A stretch of 64,000 bases of DNA from Actinomyces israelii DSM 43320 (GCF_000711965.1 NZ_JONS01000015.1:1-64000); one strand, 5' to 3'. Shown: positions 8,538 through 17,205, numbered from the stretch's first letter. The notes: generated by a model not told the origin, from the sequence alone. Numbers and translations: made by a program.

Positions 8538-9148
8538 GCACCCCGATCCGCGTCCTCATCGCCGACGACCAGGCCCTCGTCCGCGGGGCGCTGGCCACGC
8601 TGCTGGGCCTGGAGCCGGACATCGACGTCGTCGCCCAGGCGGGCACCGGCCGCCAGGCGCTATCCCTGGCCCGGGAGCGCGCCGTCGACGTCGCCCTGCT
8701 GGACATCGACATGCCGGACATGGACGGCCTGGCCGCCGCGGCGGCGCTGACCGCCTCTGGTCTTGCCTGCCGCAGCCTCATTGTCACCACCTTCGGGCGC
8801 CCCGGCTACCTGTCCCGCGCCCTGGAGGCCGGCGCCTCGGGGTTCCTGGTCAAGGACACCCCGCCCGAGGAGCTGGCGGAGGCGATCCGCAAGATCGCGG
8901 CGGGGCTGCGCGTCATCGACCCGACTCTCGCCCAGGAGTCGGTGCTCGTGGGGCCCAACCCGCTGACGCAGCGGGAGCAGGAGGTGCTGCGCCTGGCGGC
9001 GCGCGGCGCGGACGCTCGCGGCATCGCCGCCGCGCTCCACCTGGGCGCCGGGACGGTGCGCAACTACCTGTCCAGCGCGATCGCCAAGACGCACGCCCGC
9101 AACCGCACCGAGGCGGCGCGCACCGCCGAGTCCAACGGCTGGCTGTGA
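8534..9148 (+). CDS. Response regulator, NarL/LuxR family
   Basis: 204-residue transcription regulator. Receiver domain: acidic pair DD (11-12), phospho-acceptor Asp57 in LLDIDMPDMDG, Thr in IVTTF and Lys in GFLVKDT. C-terminal LuxR-type HTH: LTQREQEVLRLAARG, GTVRNYLSSAIAKTHARNRTEAA. GTG 8534 overlaps the kinase stop by four bases (GTGA), so translation is coupled. It probably controls the ABC operon at 5393, where a TGACA-TC-TGTCA palindrome lies upstream. Confidence 0.92.
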   Translation: MSTPIRVLIADDQALVRGALATLLGLEPDIDVVAQAGTGRQALSLARERAVDVALLDIDMPDMDGLAAAAALTASGLACRSLIVTTFGRPGYLSRALEAGASGFLVKDTPPEELAEAIRKIAAGLRVIDPTLAQESVLVGPNPLTQREQEVLRLAARGADARGIAAALHLGAGTVRNYLSSAIAKTHARNRTEAARTAESNGWL

Positions 9149-9273
9149 GCCCCGGGGCGGGCGCGCGCGACGACGAGCCGGCTGCTCCGAGAAGGGCCCT
9201 CCGGCTAGGCTTCGTGCACTGTCAACCGCGAACGGCCATAACCGCCGTCGCCCCGAGGCAAGAAAGGTCCGCC

Positions 9274-10002
9274 ATGTCCAACCCCGCGAGTCCCGCCGAG
9301 TTCCTGTCCGCCTGCACCGTGGATCCCGCGGTGCTCGAGCTGCGACCGGACTACCGGGCCATGCTGGTCGTGATCGACGGCCTTGAGCTCGCGTCGGGCC
9401 CTGAGCCCGGCAGCAGCGCCGACGAGCTCATCGCGGCGGCCGAGGCTCATGCGCAGGGCCTGCTCGCCGAGTCGCCGGTGGCCGAGCTGCCGCACATCGC
9501 AGCGTGGCGGGAGGCGTACCGGGCCTTCGGCGCGAAGCCGCAGCGCACCCGCAACAGCCTCGAGGCCCTCACCCGCCGCGCGGAGCGAGGCCTGCCGCGG
9601 ATCAATGCGCTCACCGACATCTACAACGCGGTCTCGGTGCTGCACCAGGTCCCCCTGGGCGGGGAGGACCTCCACCGCTACGACGGTCCCGCCCGCCTGG
9701 TCCGCGCGACCGGAGCCGAGCCGTTCGACACCACTGCCAATGGCGAGACGGTGATCGAGCACCCCGAGCCCGGCGAGGTCGTCTGGTGCGACGAGACCGG
9801 GGTGACCTGTCGGCGGTGGAACTGGCGGCAGGGCCGGCGCACCGGCCTGTCCGAGCAGACCCGAACGGCGCTGTTCATTCTTGACGCTCTGGCCCCGGTC
9901 GACGACGAGCAGCTGACGGCCGCCGCCGACGCGCTCATCGGCGCGTGCTCCGGGCTGGGCGCCGAGGTGCGCGCGTCGACGCGCCTGATCAGCGCGCCGT
10001 GA
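9274..10002 (+). CDS. B3/B4 tRNA-binding-domain protein
   Basis: 242 residues resembling the stand-alone B3/4 family, related to the B3/B4 editing region of phenylalanyl-tRNA synthetase beta. Supporting stretches: REAYRAFGAKPQRTRNSLEA, LPRINALTDIYNAVSVLHQVPLGGEDLHRYDG, PGEVVWCDETGVTCRRWNWRQG and a C-terminal hydrophobic FILDALAPV. ATG 9274 has AAGAAAGG six bases upstream; the in-frame ATG at 9145 overlaps the preceding stop and adds an unlike N-terminus. A trans-editing or tRNA-related role is suggested by family, not shown. It follows the two-component operon but may have its own promoter. Confidence 0.75.
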   Translation: MSNPASPAEFLSACTVDPAVLELRPDYRAMLVVIDGLELASGPEPGSSADELIAAAEAHAQGLLAESPVAELPHIAAWREAYRAFGAKPQRTRNSLEALTRRAERGLPRINALTDIYNAVSVLHQVPLGGEDLHRYDGPARLVRATGAEPFDTTANGETVIEHPEPGEVVWCDETGVTCRRWNWRQGRRTGLSEQTRTALFILDALAPVDDEQLTAAADALIGACSGLGAEVRASTRLISAP

Positions 10003-10470
10003 CCGGCTGGCGGGCCGGCCCGCTGTCCGGCCAGTCTCAGCGCCTGGCTCCCGGGACGTACGGGCGACCATGGGGAGCGACCGCGGTCTCGTGCTGTGTC
10101 CGCGACCGGGCGGGGGCTGCGGTCACCGTGGAGGGCCCGCTGTGAGGGGCTCCAGGAGATGGTTGCACATGGGAGAGAGGGACATCGCCGGATCAGGGGC
10201 CGGTTCTCGTTGAGATTCCGCGGTTCTGCTCGGATCGTCAGGGCGGGCTGATGTGCTCCCATGTGCACAGACCCCTCTGCGCGCACATGGGAGCACATCG
10301 CCTCGTCTTGACGGATGTCGCGAAACCGCAGAAACATGCGGAAAGATGGTTCCCGTCCCGTCGGTCCGCCTTGCTCCCATGTGCAAGCCGCCCCCGCGTC
10401 CCGTCCGGCGGGCGGGGAGCCCTCCTCGCAGGCTGGCGGAAAACCTGCGGCGTGAGCCGGACGGGGACGG
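10003..10470. other. Repeat-rich intergenic block
   Basis: 468 bases between converging genes with no credible reading frame. It contains four copies of a CTCCCATGTGCA-like motif in alternating orientation, two of them forming a 17-bp perfect inverted repeat (separate entry). The rest, including the GC-rich flanks 10003-10160 and 10390-10470, shows nothing I can name. Confidence 0.6.
10164..10387. repeat. Four alternating CTCCCATGTGCA elements with a 17-bp inverted repeat
   Basis: Copies lie at 10164-10175 (minus), 10256-10267 (plus), 10283-10293 (minus) and 10374-10385 (plus). The middle two are embedded in GATGTGCTCCCATGTGC (10250-10266) and its exact complement (10283-10299), separated by 16 bases. 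The outer copies are shorter and flanked by TT/AA. This could be a large stem-loop, a repeat element or a multi-site operator; no neighbouring gene explains it. Confidence 0.75.
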
Positions 10471-11679
10471 TCACCGGGTGGGCCCCGCCCCCTGCCACCG
10501 CAGATCGCCGTCCTGGTGTGCGGGCCGGAGCCGGTCGGTCCGCAGGAGGTCGCCCGCACTGACGCCAGACTCCCCCAGTGCGACACGGCCGGCTCCGTCC
10601 AGGGAGCCGACACGCGTGCCGTTGCCGGTGGCCCGCACCGCGAAGAGCTCCGAGGGCGCCACGCCCCCGTCGAGAAGATCGGGGCTGTGGGTGATGACGA
10701 AGACCTGGCGGCGCTCGGAGGCGTCGTGAACCGCGTCGAGAAGAACTCCGGCCGCAGCCGGGTGCAGGGCCGTCTCCGGTTCCTCGATGCAGACGGGCCA
10801 GGAAGCGCCATTGATCTCTGAGGGGAACAGAGCGGTAAGCACACCGAGGGCCCGGAGTGTGCCGTCGCTCATGACCGCGGCGGAGAATGATCGATTCCTA
10901 TCGCCCTTGACGGGCTCCTGCTCGAACTCAAGAACCTCCCAGTCCTCAACGCGCCGCACCACCGTTGAGGCGATCCCGGGGACGATCAGCCGGAGATACT
11001 CGTCAATCCTCTCCTTGAGGGCGGGGTCCAGTGACTGGAGCCGGGCGAGGACCGAGGCGATGTTCGCCGCGTCCTGCCACAGAACGGCTCGAGACTGGTG
11101 GATACCGATGGAACGCATCGCGTCAGCGTCGGGGCTGCTCGCCGAGATCGAGGTCAGGGCCCTGCGAGCCGCCGAGAAGGGCTCGTACCCCGACAGCACC
11201 GCGAGGAGGGAGGAGGGCTCATGCGGCGCGGGCAGCGGAAAGGCCAGTGCTCCCACCTCCGCATACCTCAGCTTTGAGTCGAAGCGCGCCACAATGTCTC
11301 CGTCGCGGGAGCGCACCGCACAAGCCTCTTCCGAGTGCAGGTGCAGATTGTCGGAGCCGCCCGTGAAGGACAGCTCGTACTCGCAGCTCCGTCCACCCGT
11401 CAAGCCATCGACGTCAAGCCTCCCGCTGACGGCCGGGTGCGACGACCTCGACGACCCCTGAAATACGATCTGCTCGCCTCCCCGCGATTCCACCGCATCG
11501 GCGAGGCCGCCCGTAATCGCCTCTCGGACGAACAGCAGCGCATCAACAATATTCGACTTCCCGGAGCCATTGGGGCCCACGAGCACCACGAGGTCGCCGA
11601 ACGCCAGGTCACAGAGGGCGACGCTGCGGTAGTTCGTCAGCCGGAGGCGCCGGATCCGGATACCGTTGGAGGGATCCAT
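10471..11679 (-). CDS. RecF/SMC-like AAA ATPase
   Basis: 402-residue cytoplasmic ATPase of the AAA_21/RecF-like group. N-terminal I-R-R-L-R-L-T-N-Y-R-S-V precedes Walker A GPNGSGKSN (about 35-43); the signature-like region is FSAAVMSDGTLRALGVLTALF, Walker B is VCIEEPETALHP and the switch is FVITHSPDLLD. Such proteins occur alone or with nucleases in DNA repair or phage defence; no nuclease partner lies beside it here. The start has no Shine-Dalgarno but a TAGGCT box six bases upstream, which suggests a leaderless transcript. It converges with the B3/4 gene across the repeat block. Confidence 0.85.
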   Translation of the reverse strand: MDPSNGIRIRRLRLTNYRSVALCDLAFGDLVVLVGPNGSGKSNIVDALLFVREAITGGLADAVESRGGEQIVFQGSSRSSHPAVSGRLDVDGLTGGRSCEYELSFTGGSDNLHLHSEEACAVRSRDGDIVARFDSKLRYAEVGALAFPLPAPHEPSSLLAVLSGYEPFSAARRALTSISASSPDADAMRSIGIHQSRAVLWQDAANIASVLARLQSLDPALKERIDEYLRLIVPGIASTVVRRVEDWEVLEFEQEPVKGDRNRSFSAAVMSDGTLRALGVLTALFPSEINGASWPVCIEEPETALHPAAAGVLLDAVHDASERRQVFVITHSPDLLDGGVAPSELFAVRATGNGTRVGSLDGAGRVALGESGVSAGDLLRTDRLRPAHQDGDLRWQGAGPTR

Positions 11680-11685
11680 ATCAGG

Positions 11686-11691
11686 AGCCTA
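11686..11691 (-). promoter_or_regulatory. Leaderless -10 box TAGGCT of the AAA ATPase gene
   Basis: Read on the minus strand, TAGGCT is followed by six bases (CCTGAT) and then ATG 11679. This is the canonical spacing for a leaderless actinobacterial promoter, where transcription starts at the A of the start codon. Confidence 0.55.
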
Positions 11692-11749
11692 ACGCCACGG
11701 GGAAGACTGTGGTGCCAGAAGAGACGCCGCAGGACGCGCGACCGGGCGC

Positions 11750-13453
11750 TCACAGCCCGAGCCGGCGCTTCAGGTCCTCGGGCAGGGCGCTCATGGCGTC
11801 GGCGACCTCGTCGCCGCTCCCGGAGCCGGCATGCCTCGCGGCCGCATCCCGGCCGGGCGTCACGCCGTAACCGCGTGAGCGGTCCGCAGCGGGCGCGTCC
11901 GCGCCCCCGCCCAGGCCGAAGGCGGAGCCCGGGGCGGGTGCGGGCCCCCCGGCCCCGGGCGCGCCGTCGTCGGCCCCGGCCCGGGCGGCCCTCCTCTCCC
12001 TGGCCTGCCGGGCGGCCTTGGCGGGGTTGCCGGAGCGCCCCTTCTTGCCGCCCTTGCGCCGTTTGCCCTTGGGGGCCTGCCGGGCCTTGGAACGCCTGCC
12101 CACGGACGGCAGCGAGCCCATGCCGGGCATGCCGCCCGCCCCGCCGTCGGGACCTCCGGCGGCCATGGCCTCCATCATCTTCTTGGCCTGACCGAAACGG
12201 TCCACCAGCTCGTTGACCGCGCGCACGGTGGTGCCCGAGCCCTTGGCGATGCGCGAGCGGCGCGAGCCGTTGAGGATGGACAGGTCCCGCCGCTCCGCCG
12301 GCGTCATGGAGCAGACGATCGCCTCGATGCGGTCGACCTCGCGCTCGTCGAAGGCCTCCAGGGCCTCGCGCATCTGCCCCATGCCCGGCATCATGCCCAG
12401 GAGCTTCTTCATCGATCCCATCTTGCGGATCTGCCGCAGCTGGTTCAGGAAGTCGTCGAGGGTGAACTCGCCGGAGGCGAGCTTGGCGGCGGCGTCCTCG
12501 GCCTCCTTCTCGTCGAGGGCCTTCTGCGCCTGCTCGATGAGGGTGAGCAGGTCGCCCATGTCCAGGATGCGGCTGGCCATGCGGTCGGCGTGGAAGCGCT
12601 CGAAGTCCCCCAGGCCCTCGCCGGTGGAGGAGAACAGGACCGGGGCGCCGGTGACCCCGCGCACAGACAGGGCGGCGCCGCCGCGGGCGTCGCCGTCGAG
12701 CTTGGAGAGCACGACGCCGGTGAAGCCGACGCCGTCGCGGAAGGCCACCGAGGTGTTGACGGCGTCCTGACCGACCATGGCGTCCAGGACGAAGAGGATC
12801 TCGTGGGGGCTCACGGCGTCGCGGATGCGGATGGCCTGGTCCATCATCTCGGCGTCCACGCCCAGGCGGCCGGCGGTGTCGACGACGACGACGTCGTAGC
12901 CGTGGGTGCGCGCCTGCTCCACGCCGGTGCGGGCGACCTGGACGGGGTCGCCGACGCCGTTGCCGGGCTCGGGGGCCCACACGTCCACCCCGGCGCGCTC
13001 GGCGACGACGCTCAGCTGGGTGACGGCGTTGGGGCGCTGCAGGTCGGAGGCGACCAGCAGGACGCGCTTGTTCTCCTCGCGCAGCCAGCGGCCGAGCTTG
13101 CCGGCCAGCGTCGTCTTGCCGGCGCCCTGGAGGCCGGCGAGCATAATGATGGTGGGGCCTTGGGGGGCCCAGCTGATCTCGCGGGACTGGCCGCCGAGGA
13201 TCTCGATGAGCTCGTCGTTGACGATTCCCACCACCTGCTGGGCGGGGTTGAGGGCCTGGGAGCGGGCGGCGTCCTTGGCCTTCTCGCGCACTGCCGCGGT
13301 GAAGGCGCGGACCACCGGCAGGGCGACGTCGGCCTCCAGCAGGGCGCGACGGATCTCGGAGACGGTGGCGTCGATGTCCGCCTCGGTCAGGCGGCCCTTG
13401 CCGCGCAGGGAGCTGAACGAGGCTGTGAGCCGGTCGGAGAGGTTGCCGAACAC
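11750..13453 (-). CDS. ffh: Signal recognition particle GTPase Ffh
   Basis: SRP54 homologue that binds signal sequences with 4.5S RNA and docks with FtsY for co-translational membrane targeting. Of 567 residues: N domain (1-90), G domain with G1 GLQGAGKTT (107-115), DTAGRLGVD, SKLDGDARGG and GEGLGDFERF, then the Met-rich M domain (MKKLLGMMPGMGQM, GSRRSRIAKGSGTT). An unusual tail of roughly 125 residues, rich in Gly, Ala, Arg and Lys, follows the M domain. GTG 13453 (FGNLSDRLTASF) has AGGAAGGA seven bases upstream; the frame is open further upstream, but the extra residues do not fit the family. Confidence 0.95.
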   Translation of the reverse strand: MFGNLSDRLTASFSSLRGKGRLTEADIDATVSEIRRALLEADVALPVVRAFTAAVREKAKDAARSQALNPAQQVVGIVNDELIEILGGQSREISWAPQGPTIIMLAGLQGAGKTTLAGKLGRWLREENKRVLLVASDLQRPNAVTQLSVVAERAGVDVWAPEPGNGVGDPVQVARTGVEQARTHGYDVVVVDTAGRLGVDAEMMDQAIRIRDAVSPHEILFVLDAMVGQDAVNTSVAFRDGVGFTGVVLSKLDGDARGGAALSVRGVTGAPVLFSSTGEGLGDFERFHADRMASRILDMGDLLTLIEQAQKALDEKEAEDAAAKLASGEFTLDDFLNQLRQIRKMGSMKKLLGMMPGMGQMREALEAFDEREVDRIEAIVCSMTPAERRDLSILNGSRRSRIAKGSGTTVRAVNELVDRFGQAKKMMEAMAAGGPDGGAGGMPGMGSLPSVGRRSKARQAPKGKRRKGGKKGRSGNPAKAARQARERRAARAGADDGAPGAGGPAPAPGSAFGLGGGADAPAADRSRGYGVTPGRDAAARHAGSGSGDEVADAMSALPEDLKRRLGL

Positions 13454-13840
13454 GCGAAGGTCCTTCCTGGCGCTGGTGGGCGCGTCGTACGGGCAGTATG
13501 GGCAGCACGGGCACTGCGCAGACCGCGGGTAGAGCCTGCGCGGCTGCTCGGGCTGCATGGCTGTGCCCCACGATACCGGCAAGGGCGGCCCGGCCTCTCC
13601 CACGAGTCCGAACTCGGCCCCGCACGCACCCGACGTTCGTCACGGGCGGGTCATGGCCGATCGCCTGGGAGCCGCGGCGGGGCGGGGCTTCGAGCACCCG
13701 CCGATCACGCCGCCGGAACGTGATCTTGGCTGAAGGCCGCCATGGTGGGTCCGAGCAGCACGATGGAACGACGTCAGAAGGTCGGACCTTGCTCGTGCGG
13801 CGGCGCATACGGGTTGATGAGGGCGGAAGAGCGAGTCGGA
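13454..13840. other. Intergenic region upstream of ffh and downstream of lysE
   Basis: 387 bases without a credible gene. The part next to ffh holds short GGGCA-type repeats (13488-13515) and presumably its promoter; no clear -10/-35 pair was found. Nothing recognisable was seen in the rest. Confidence 0.5.
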
Positions 13841-14452
13841 CTAGCCGATCGCCACTCGCGCTCCCAGGCCCAGCAGCACGCCGCCGAGGAGCCGCTGCGT
13901 CCAGGCGGCGGCCCGGCCACGCGCGAGGACCCGCCTCGCGCAGGACGCGAGTGCGGCGTACGCGGACAGGCAGACGATCGCGATGGCGAACTCGATCGTC
14001 ATCAGGGCCATCGACCAGGGGAGCACCGGCCCGCCCCTGGGGATGAACTGCGGGATCACCGCGAGGTAGAAGACCCCCATCTTCGGGTTCAGGAGGTCGG
14101 CGGCCAGCCCGGTCCAGAACGCTGTCGACACCGGCGTCGTCGCCCCCTCGGGGCCCGCCGGGACGTCCCATGTGCCGGCCGTGACGATCGACTGCACGCC
14201 GAGGACTCCCAGGTAGATCGCGCCCGCCCAGCGCAGGATCTCGAAGGCCGCCGGGACCCGGGCGACGAAGGCGGCCACGCCCACGGCCGCCGCGATCCCC
14301 CAGGCGAGCGAGCCCGTCGCCGCCCCCAGCGCCACGACGGTCCCGTGCCGGACGCCGTGGGCCAGCGAGCTGCGCAGCGCGAGCGCGGCATCGGGCCCGG
14401 GGGTGATGCCGAAGACGAGAGCCACCGGAACGTACGCCCAGATCGTGGTCAT
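13841..14452 (-). CDS. lysE: LysE-family amino-acid exporter
   Basis: 203-residue membrane protein with about six helices and the LysE/RhtB signature VFGITPGPDAALALRSSLAHG near the N-terminus, then ALGAATGSLAWGIAAAVGVAA and the conserved LLNPKMGVFYLAVIPQFI. The family exports basic amino acids or homoserine-type substrates. The divergent LysR gene 68 bases away is the classical lysG/lysE arrangement, making lysine or arginine export the best guess. TAGCGT six bases before ATG 14452 suggests a leaderless transcript. Confidence 0.85.
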   Translation of the reverse strand: MTTIWAYVPVALVFGITPGPDAALALRSSLAHGVRHGTVVALGAATGSLAWGIAAAVGVAAFVARVPAAFEILRWAGAIYLGVLGVQSIVTAGTWDVPAGPEGATTPVSTAFWTGLAADLLNPKMGVFYLAVIPQFIPRGGPVLPWSMALMTIEFAIAIVCLSAYAALASCARRVLARGRAAAWTQRLLGGVLLGLGARVAIG

Positions 14453-14458
14453 GCCACG

Positions 14459-14464
14459 ACGCTA
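14459..14464 (-). promoter_or_regulatory. Leaderless -10 box TAGCGT of lysE
   Basis: On the minus strand TAGCGT is followed by six bases (CGTGGC) and ATG 14452. No Shine-Dalgarno sequence is present. Confidence 0.55.
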
Positions 14465-14484
14465 CAGCCGGAGTAGCATTAAAT

Positions 14485-14495
14485 GAAATCGTTTC
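14485..14495. promoter_or_regulatory. AT-rich palindrome GAAATCGTTTC, likely LysG operator
   Basis: A 4-3-4 palindrome in an unusually AT-rich patch between divergent lysE and lysG. It lies 33 bases upstream of the lysE start and 26 bases upstream of the LysR-type gene. LysR regulators bind such sites in shared divergent promoters, so it probably serves activation of lysE and autoregulation. Confidence 0.5.
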
Positions 14496-14520
14496 TGCTT
14501 CTCTACTATAAGGAGTCCTG

Positions 14521-15408
14521 ATGTTCAAGACCTCGCACCTCGAGGCTCTGAGCGCCGTCTGCGAGTCGGGGTCCTTCGAGATCGCGGCATCGACGCTGGG
14601 GATCACCCAGTCCGCCTTGAGCCAACGGATCGGAGCGCTGGAGCGCGAGGCGGGCCTGGTCCTCGTGGAGCGGTCGCGTCCCGCCGGGCCGACACGACCC
14701 GGCGCGATCGTCTTGGGTCTCGCCCGCCAGGTCATGCTCCTGAGCTCGGACGCCCAGCGCCTCCTGGCGGCGGACGGCTCGTCGCCCGATGCCTCCGGGA
14801 TGACGCGCGTCTCACTGGCCATCAACGCGGACTCCATCTCCACGTGGTTCCAGCCCGTGATCGCCCGGATCGCGGCGGAGCGATCGGTCCTCCTCGACCT
14901 CCACATCGAGGATCAGGACCACACCGCCGCCCTGCTCGGGGAGGGCCGCGTGATGGCGGCGGTCACGACCTCCAGCGCACCCGCCCCCGGCTGCACGGTC
15001 GAGAGGCTCGGGACGATGGTGTACTGGCCGGCCTGCGCCCCGTCCCTGATCAAGGGCCTCAAGGAGGAAGATGTCGATCCGGGGAGGCTGCCGATGCTGC
15101 GCTTCGACCTCAAGGACGACCTCCAGCACTCCTACCTGCGGCAGACCGCGGTGAAGAGCCGGCCCCCTGTCCACTACATCCCGTCGAACCGCGAGTTCCT
15201 CATGGCCGCCCGACTCGGGCTCGGATGGGGCGTGCTCCCGGAGGGCCAGATCGCCGGAGACCTCGAGACCGGCAGACTGGTCAAGCTCCACCCGGATCGC
15301 AGCGTGCGGGTGCCGCTGTACTGGCAGCGGTGGAGGCTCGACTCCCCGACCCTCGACTCGCTGACGACGATCGTGCAGCGCGCGGCGGCGCTCGAGCTCG
15401 CCCCCTGA
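14521..15408 (+). CDS. lysG: LysR-type regulator of lysE (LysG/ArgP group)
   Basis: 295 residues. N-terminal winged HTH: LEALSAVCESGSFEIAASTL, GITQSALSQRIGALEREAG, LVERSRPAGPT. The C-terminal periplasmic-binding-like effector domain contains the LysG/ArgP-typical ADSISTWFQPVIARI and GLGWGVLPEGQI. The family senses basic amino acids and activates the exporter. ATG 14521 has TAAGGAG six bases upstream. Divergent orientation to lysE with a palindrome between them supports the pairing. Confidence 0.88.
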   Translation: MFKTSHLEALSAVCESGSFEIAASTLGITQSALSQRIGALEREAGLVLVERSRPAGPTRPGAIVLGLARQVMLLSSDAQRLLAADGSSPDASGMTRVSLAINADSISTWFQPVIARIAAERSVLLDLHIEDQDHTAALLGEGRVMAAVTTSSAPAPGCTVERLGTMVYWPACAPSLIKGLKEEDVDPGRLPMLRFDLKDDLQHSYLRQTAVKSRPPVHYIPSNREFLMAARLGLGWGVLPEGQIAGDLETGRLVKLHPDRSVRVPLYWQRWRLDSPTLDSLTTIVQRAAALELAP

Positions 15409-15513
15409 GCCGCCGGCGGTGCCGGCGCGGGACCGTGCGGGTGCAGGCCCGGACGCGGCCGGCCCCCGCCGACCTCCGCGAGCCGCCGCGGCCCAGGGCG
15501 GGAAGGCGGCCGG

Positions 15514-16674
15514 TCAGCCGAGCAGGGCGTCCACGAAGCCCTCGGGGTCGAAGGGCGCCAGGTCGTCCGCCCCCTCCCCGAGCCCGACGAGCTTGACGGG
15601 CACGCCCAGCTCCTTCTGGACGGTGACCACAATGCCGCCCTTGGCGGTGCCGTCCATCTTGGTCAGCACGATCCCGGTGATGCCCACGGCCTCGGAGAAG
15701 ACCTGCGCCTGACGCATGCCGTTCTGGCCGGTGGTGGCGTCCAGGACCAGCAGGACCTCGCCCACGGGGGCGATCTTGCCCATGACGCGCTTGATCTTGC
15801 CCAGCTCGTCCATGAGGCCGGCCTTGTTCTGCAGGCGCCCGGCGGTATCCACCAGGACGACGTCGACACCGGTGCGCGCGGCCTCCTGGGCGGCGTCGTA
15901 GGCCACCGAGGCCGGGTCGGCGCCCTCCTTGTCGGAGCGCACCACCTCCACGCCCACGCGCCGGCCCCAGGTGGTCAGCTGGTCGGCGGCCGCGGCGCGG
16001 AAGGTGTCGGCCGCGCCCATGAGGACCGTGCGGTCCTGGGCGAGCAGGACGCGGGCGAGCTTGCCGCAGGTGGTGGTCTTGCCGGTCCCGTTGACGCCCA
16101 CCATGAGGACGGCGGCGGCCGGCTCGCCCCTGGCCGCGTCCCAGCCCTCGGCGGGGGCGGGGCGGGTCAGGGTCAGGGTGCGGTCCATGTCCGGGTCGAC
16201 CAGGGCGAGCAGCTCGGCGCGCAGGACGGCGCGGACGGCGGCGGGGTCGGAGGTGTCCAGGACCTTGGCCTGGGTGCGCAGCTCGTCCATGAGGGCGGTG
16301 GTGACCTCGATGCCGAGGTCCGAGGTCAGCAGGGTGTCCTCGATCTCCTCCCAGTCGGCCTCGGTCAGGTCGCCGCGCGACAGGACCGACAGGACGGCGC
16401 GCCCGAAGCCGCCGGAGCCGGCCAGGCGCGCCCGCAGGCGCTGCATGCGCCCGGGGATGGACTCAGGCCGCTCGAGCGTCGCCACCCGGGGGGCCTCGGC
16501 GCCCTCCTCCTGCTCGTCCGGCGGAGCGGGGAGGACGTCGTCGACCGTGGTGGGCTTGTGGGCGCTGATCTCGGGGGGCGCCGGCTCGTCGCCACGGCGG
16601 CCCGCGACGAACCAGATGCCGCCTATCACGGCGACCACGACGATGACGGCGAGAACGATCATCCAGGGTTCCAT
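15514..16674 (-). CDS. ftsY: SRP receptor FtsY
   Basis: GTPase that docks the Ffh-ribosome complex to the membrane. The 386-residue protein starts with a membrane helix (residues 4-24), as in other actinobacteria, followed by an acidic/Pro-rich linker (27-70), the N domain and the G domain with GVNGTGKTT (193-201), DTFRAAAADQL, DTAGRLQNKAGLMDEL, TKMDGTAKGG and GLGEGADDLAPFDP. It ends in FVDALLG, as the family does. It sits between lysG and a small membrane-protein gene, about 2 kb from ffh. CATGAT six bases before ATG 16674 could be a leaderless -10. Confidence 0.96.
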   Translation of the reverse strand: MEPWMIVLAVIVVVAVIGGIWFVAGRRGDEPAPPEISAHKPTTVDDVLPAPPDEQEEGAEAPRVATLERPESIPGRMQRLRARLAGSGGFGRAVLSVLSRGDLTEADWEEIEDTLLTSDLGIEVTTALMDELRTQAKVLDTSDPAAVRAVLRAELLALVDPDMDRTLTLTRPAPAEGWDAARGEPAAAVLMVGVNGTGKTTTCGKLARVLLAQDRTVLMGAADTFRAAAADQLTTWGRRVGVEVVRSDKEGADPASVAYDAAQEAARTGVDVVLVDTAGRLQNKAGLMDELGKIKRVMGKIAPVGEVLLVLDATTGQNGMRQAQVFSEAVGITGIVLTKMDGTAKGGIVVTVQKELGVPVKLVGLGEGADDLAPFDPEGFVDALLG

Positions 16675-16783
16675 GGCCCCATCATGCCCGATCGCGTCGG
16701 CGCGGGCAGCGACTTGCGCCCCGTGAGCCCGCCGGCGGGACGCCGCCGGGCCAGCGGCAGAGCGGCAGACAGCCGGTACGCAC

Positions 16784-16825
16784 GGCGCTGCGCCGGTCCG
16801 GGTGCTCCGGAACCGGCGCAGCGCC
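16784..16825 (-). terminator. Strong hairpin after the small membrane-protein gene
   Basis: GGCGCTGCGCCGGT (16784-16797) pairs perfectly with ACCGGCGCAGCGCC (16812-16825), and an inner CCGG/CCGG extends the stem. It starts six bases after the stop codon at 16831 on the minus strand. There is no U tract, but stem length and position fit an actinobacterial terminator separating this gene from ftsY. Confidence 0.75.
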
Positions 16826-16830
16826 AGCCC

Positions 16831-17205
16831 TCAGGACACCGAGAGCCGCCCGTTGGGCGCGGTCGATGACGCGGGCTTGTGGCCGGCGGACGCCTCGGCG
16901 CGCGCACGGCGCACCACCGCGGTGGTCCCCTCGGCCTTGGTCATCGCCTTCTCAACGGCGCCGACCAGGCCGGGGAAGGCGTCGGTGCGGGTGTAGACCG
17001 AGGGCCCGTCACGAGTCATGAGGTCGTCCAGGTGCACGTCCTGGGGGACGATCTCGACGGGCTCCTCCTTCTCGCGGGCCACCTCGCTGAGGTCACGAAG
17101 TCCGGCCCGCCAGGTGGACACGGGGTAGCGGCTGACAATGAAGAATCCGATAACCGCCAAGGCGGCGATGACGACGACGAGTAGAGGAACGATCAGGTCA
17201 CCCAT
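16831..17205 (-). CDS. Small single-pass membrane protein of unknown function
   Basis: 124 residues: an N-terminal membrane helix (about 4-24, IVPLLVVVIAALAVIGFFIV) and a soluble tail with DLSEVAREKEEPVEIVPQDV and MTRDGPSVYTRTDAFPGLVG. I do not recognise the family. Its position between smc and ftsY may be conserved among relatives, but I cannot check that here. GACAAT seven bases before ATG 17205 may be a leaderless -10. A strong hairpin follows the stop, so it is probably monocistronic. Confidence 0.7.
   Translation of the reverse strand: MGDLIVPLLVVVIAALAVIGFFIVSRYPVSTWRAGLRDLSEVAREKEEPVEIVPQDVHLDDLMTRDGPSVYTRTDAFPGLVGAVEKAMTKAEGTTAVVRRARAEASAGHKPASSTAPNGRLSVS

Noticed and set aside
10250-10299. 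17-bp inverted repeat considered as insertion-sequence ends
   Set aside because: Arms are only 16 bases apart, with no transposase or target duplication.
11637-14906. Long minus-strand frame across ffh, lysE and into lysG
   Set aside because: Runs through three real genes in other frames; no domain seen.
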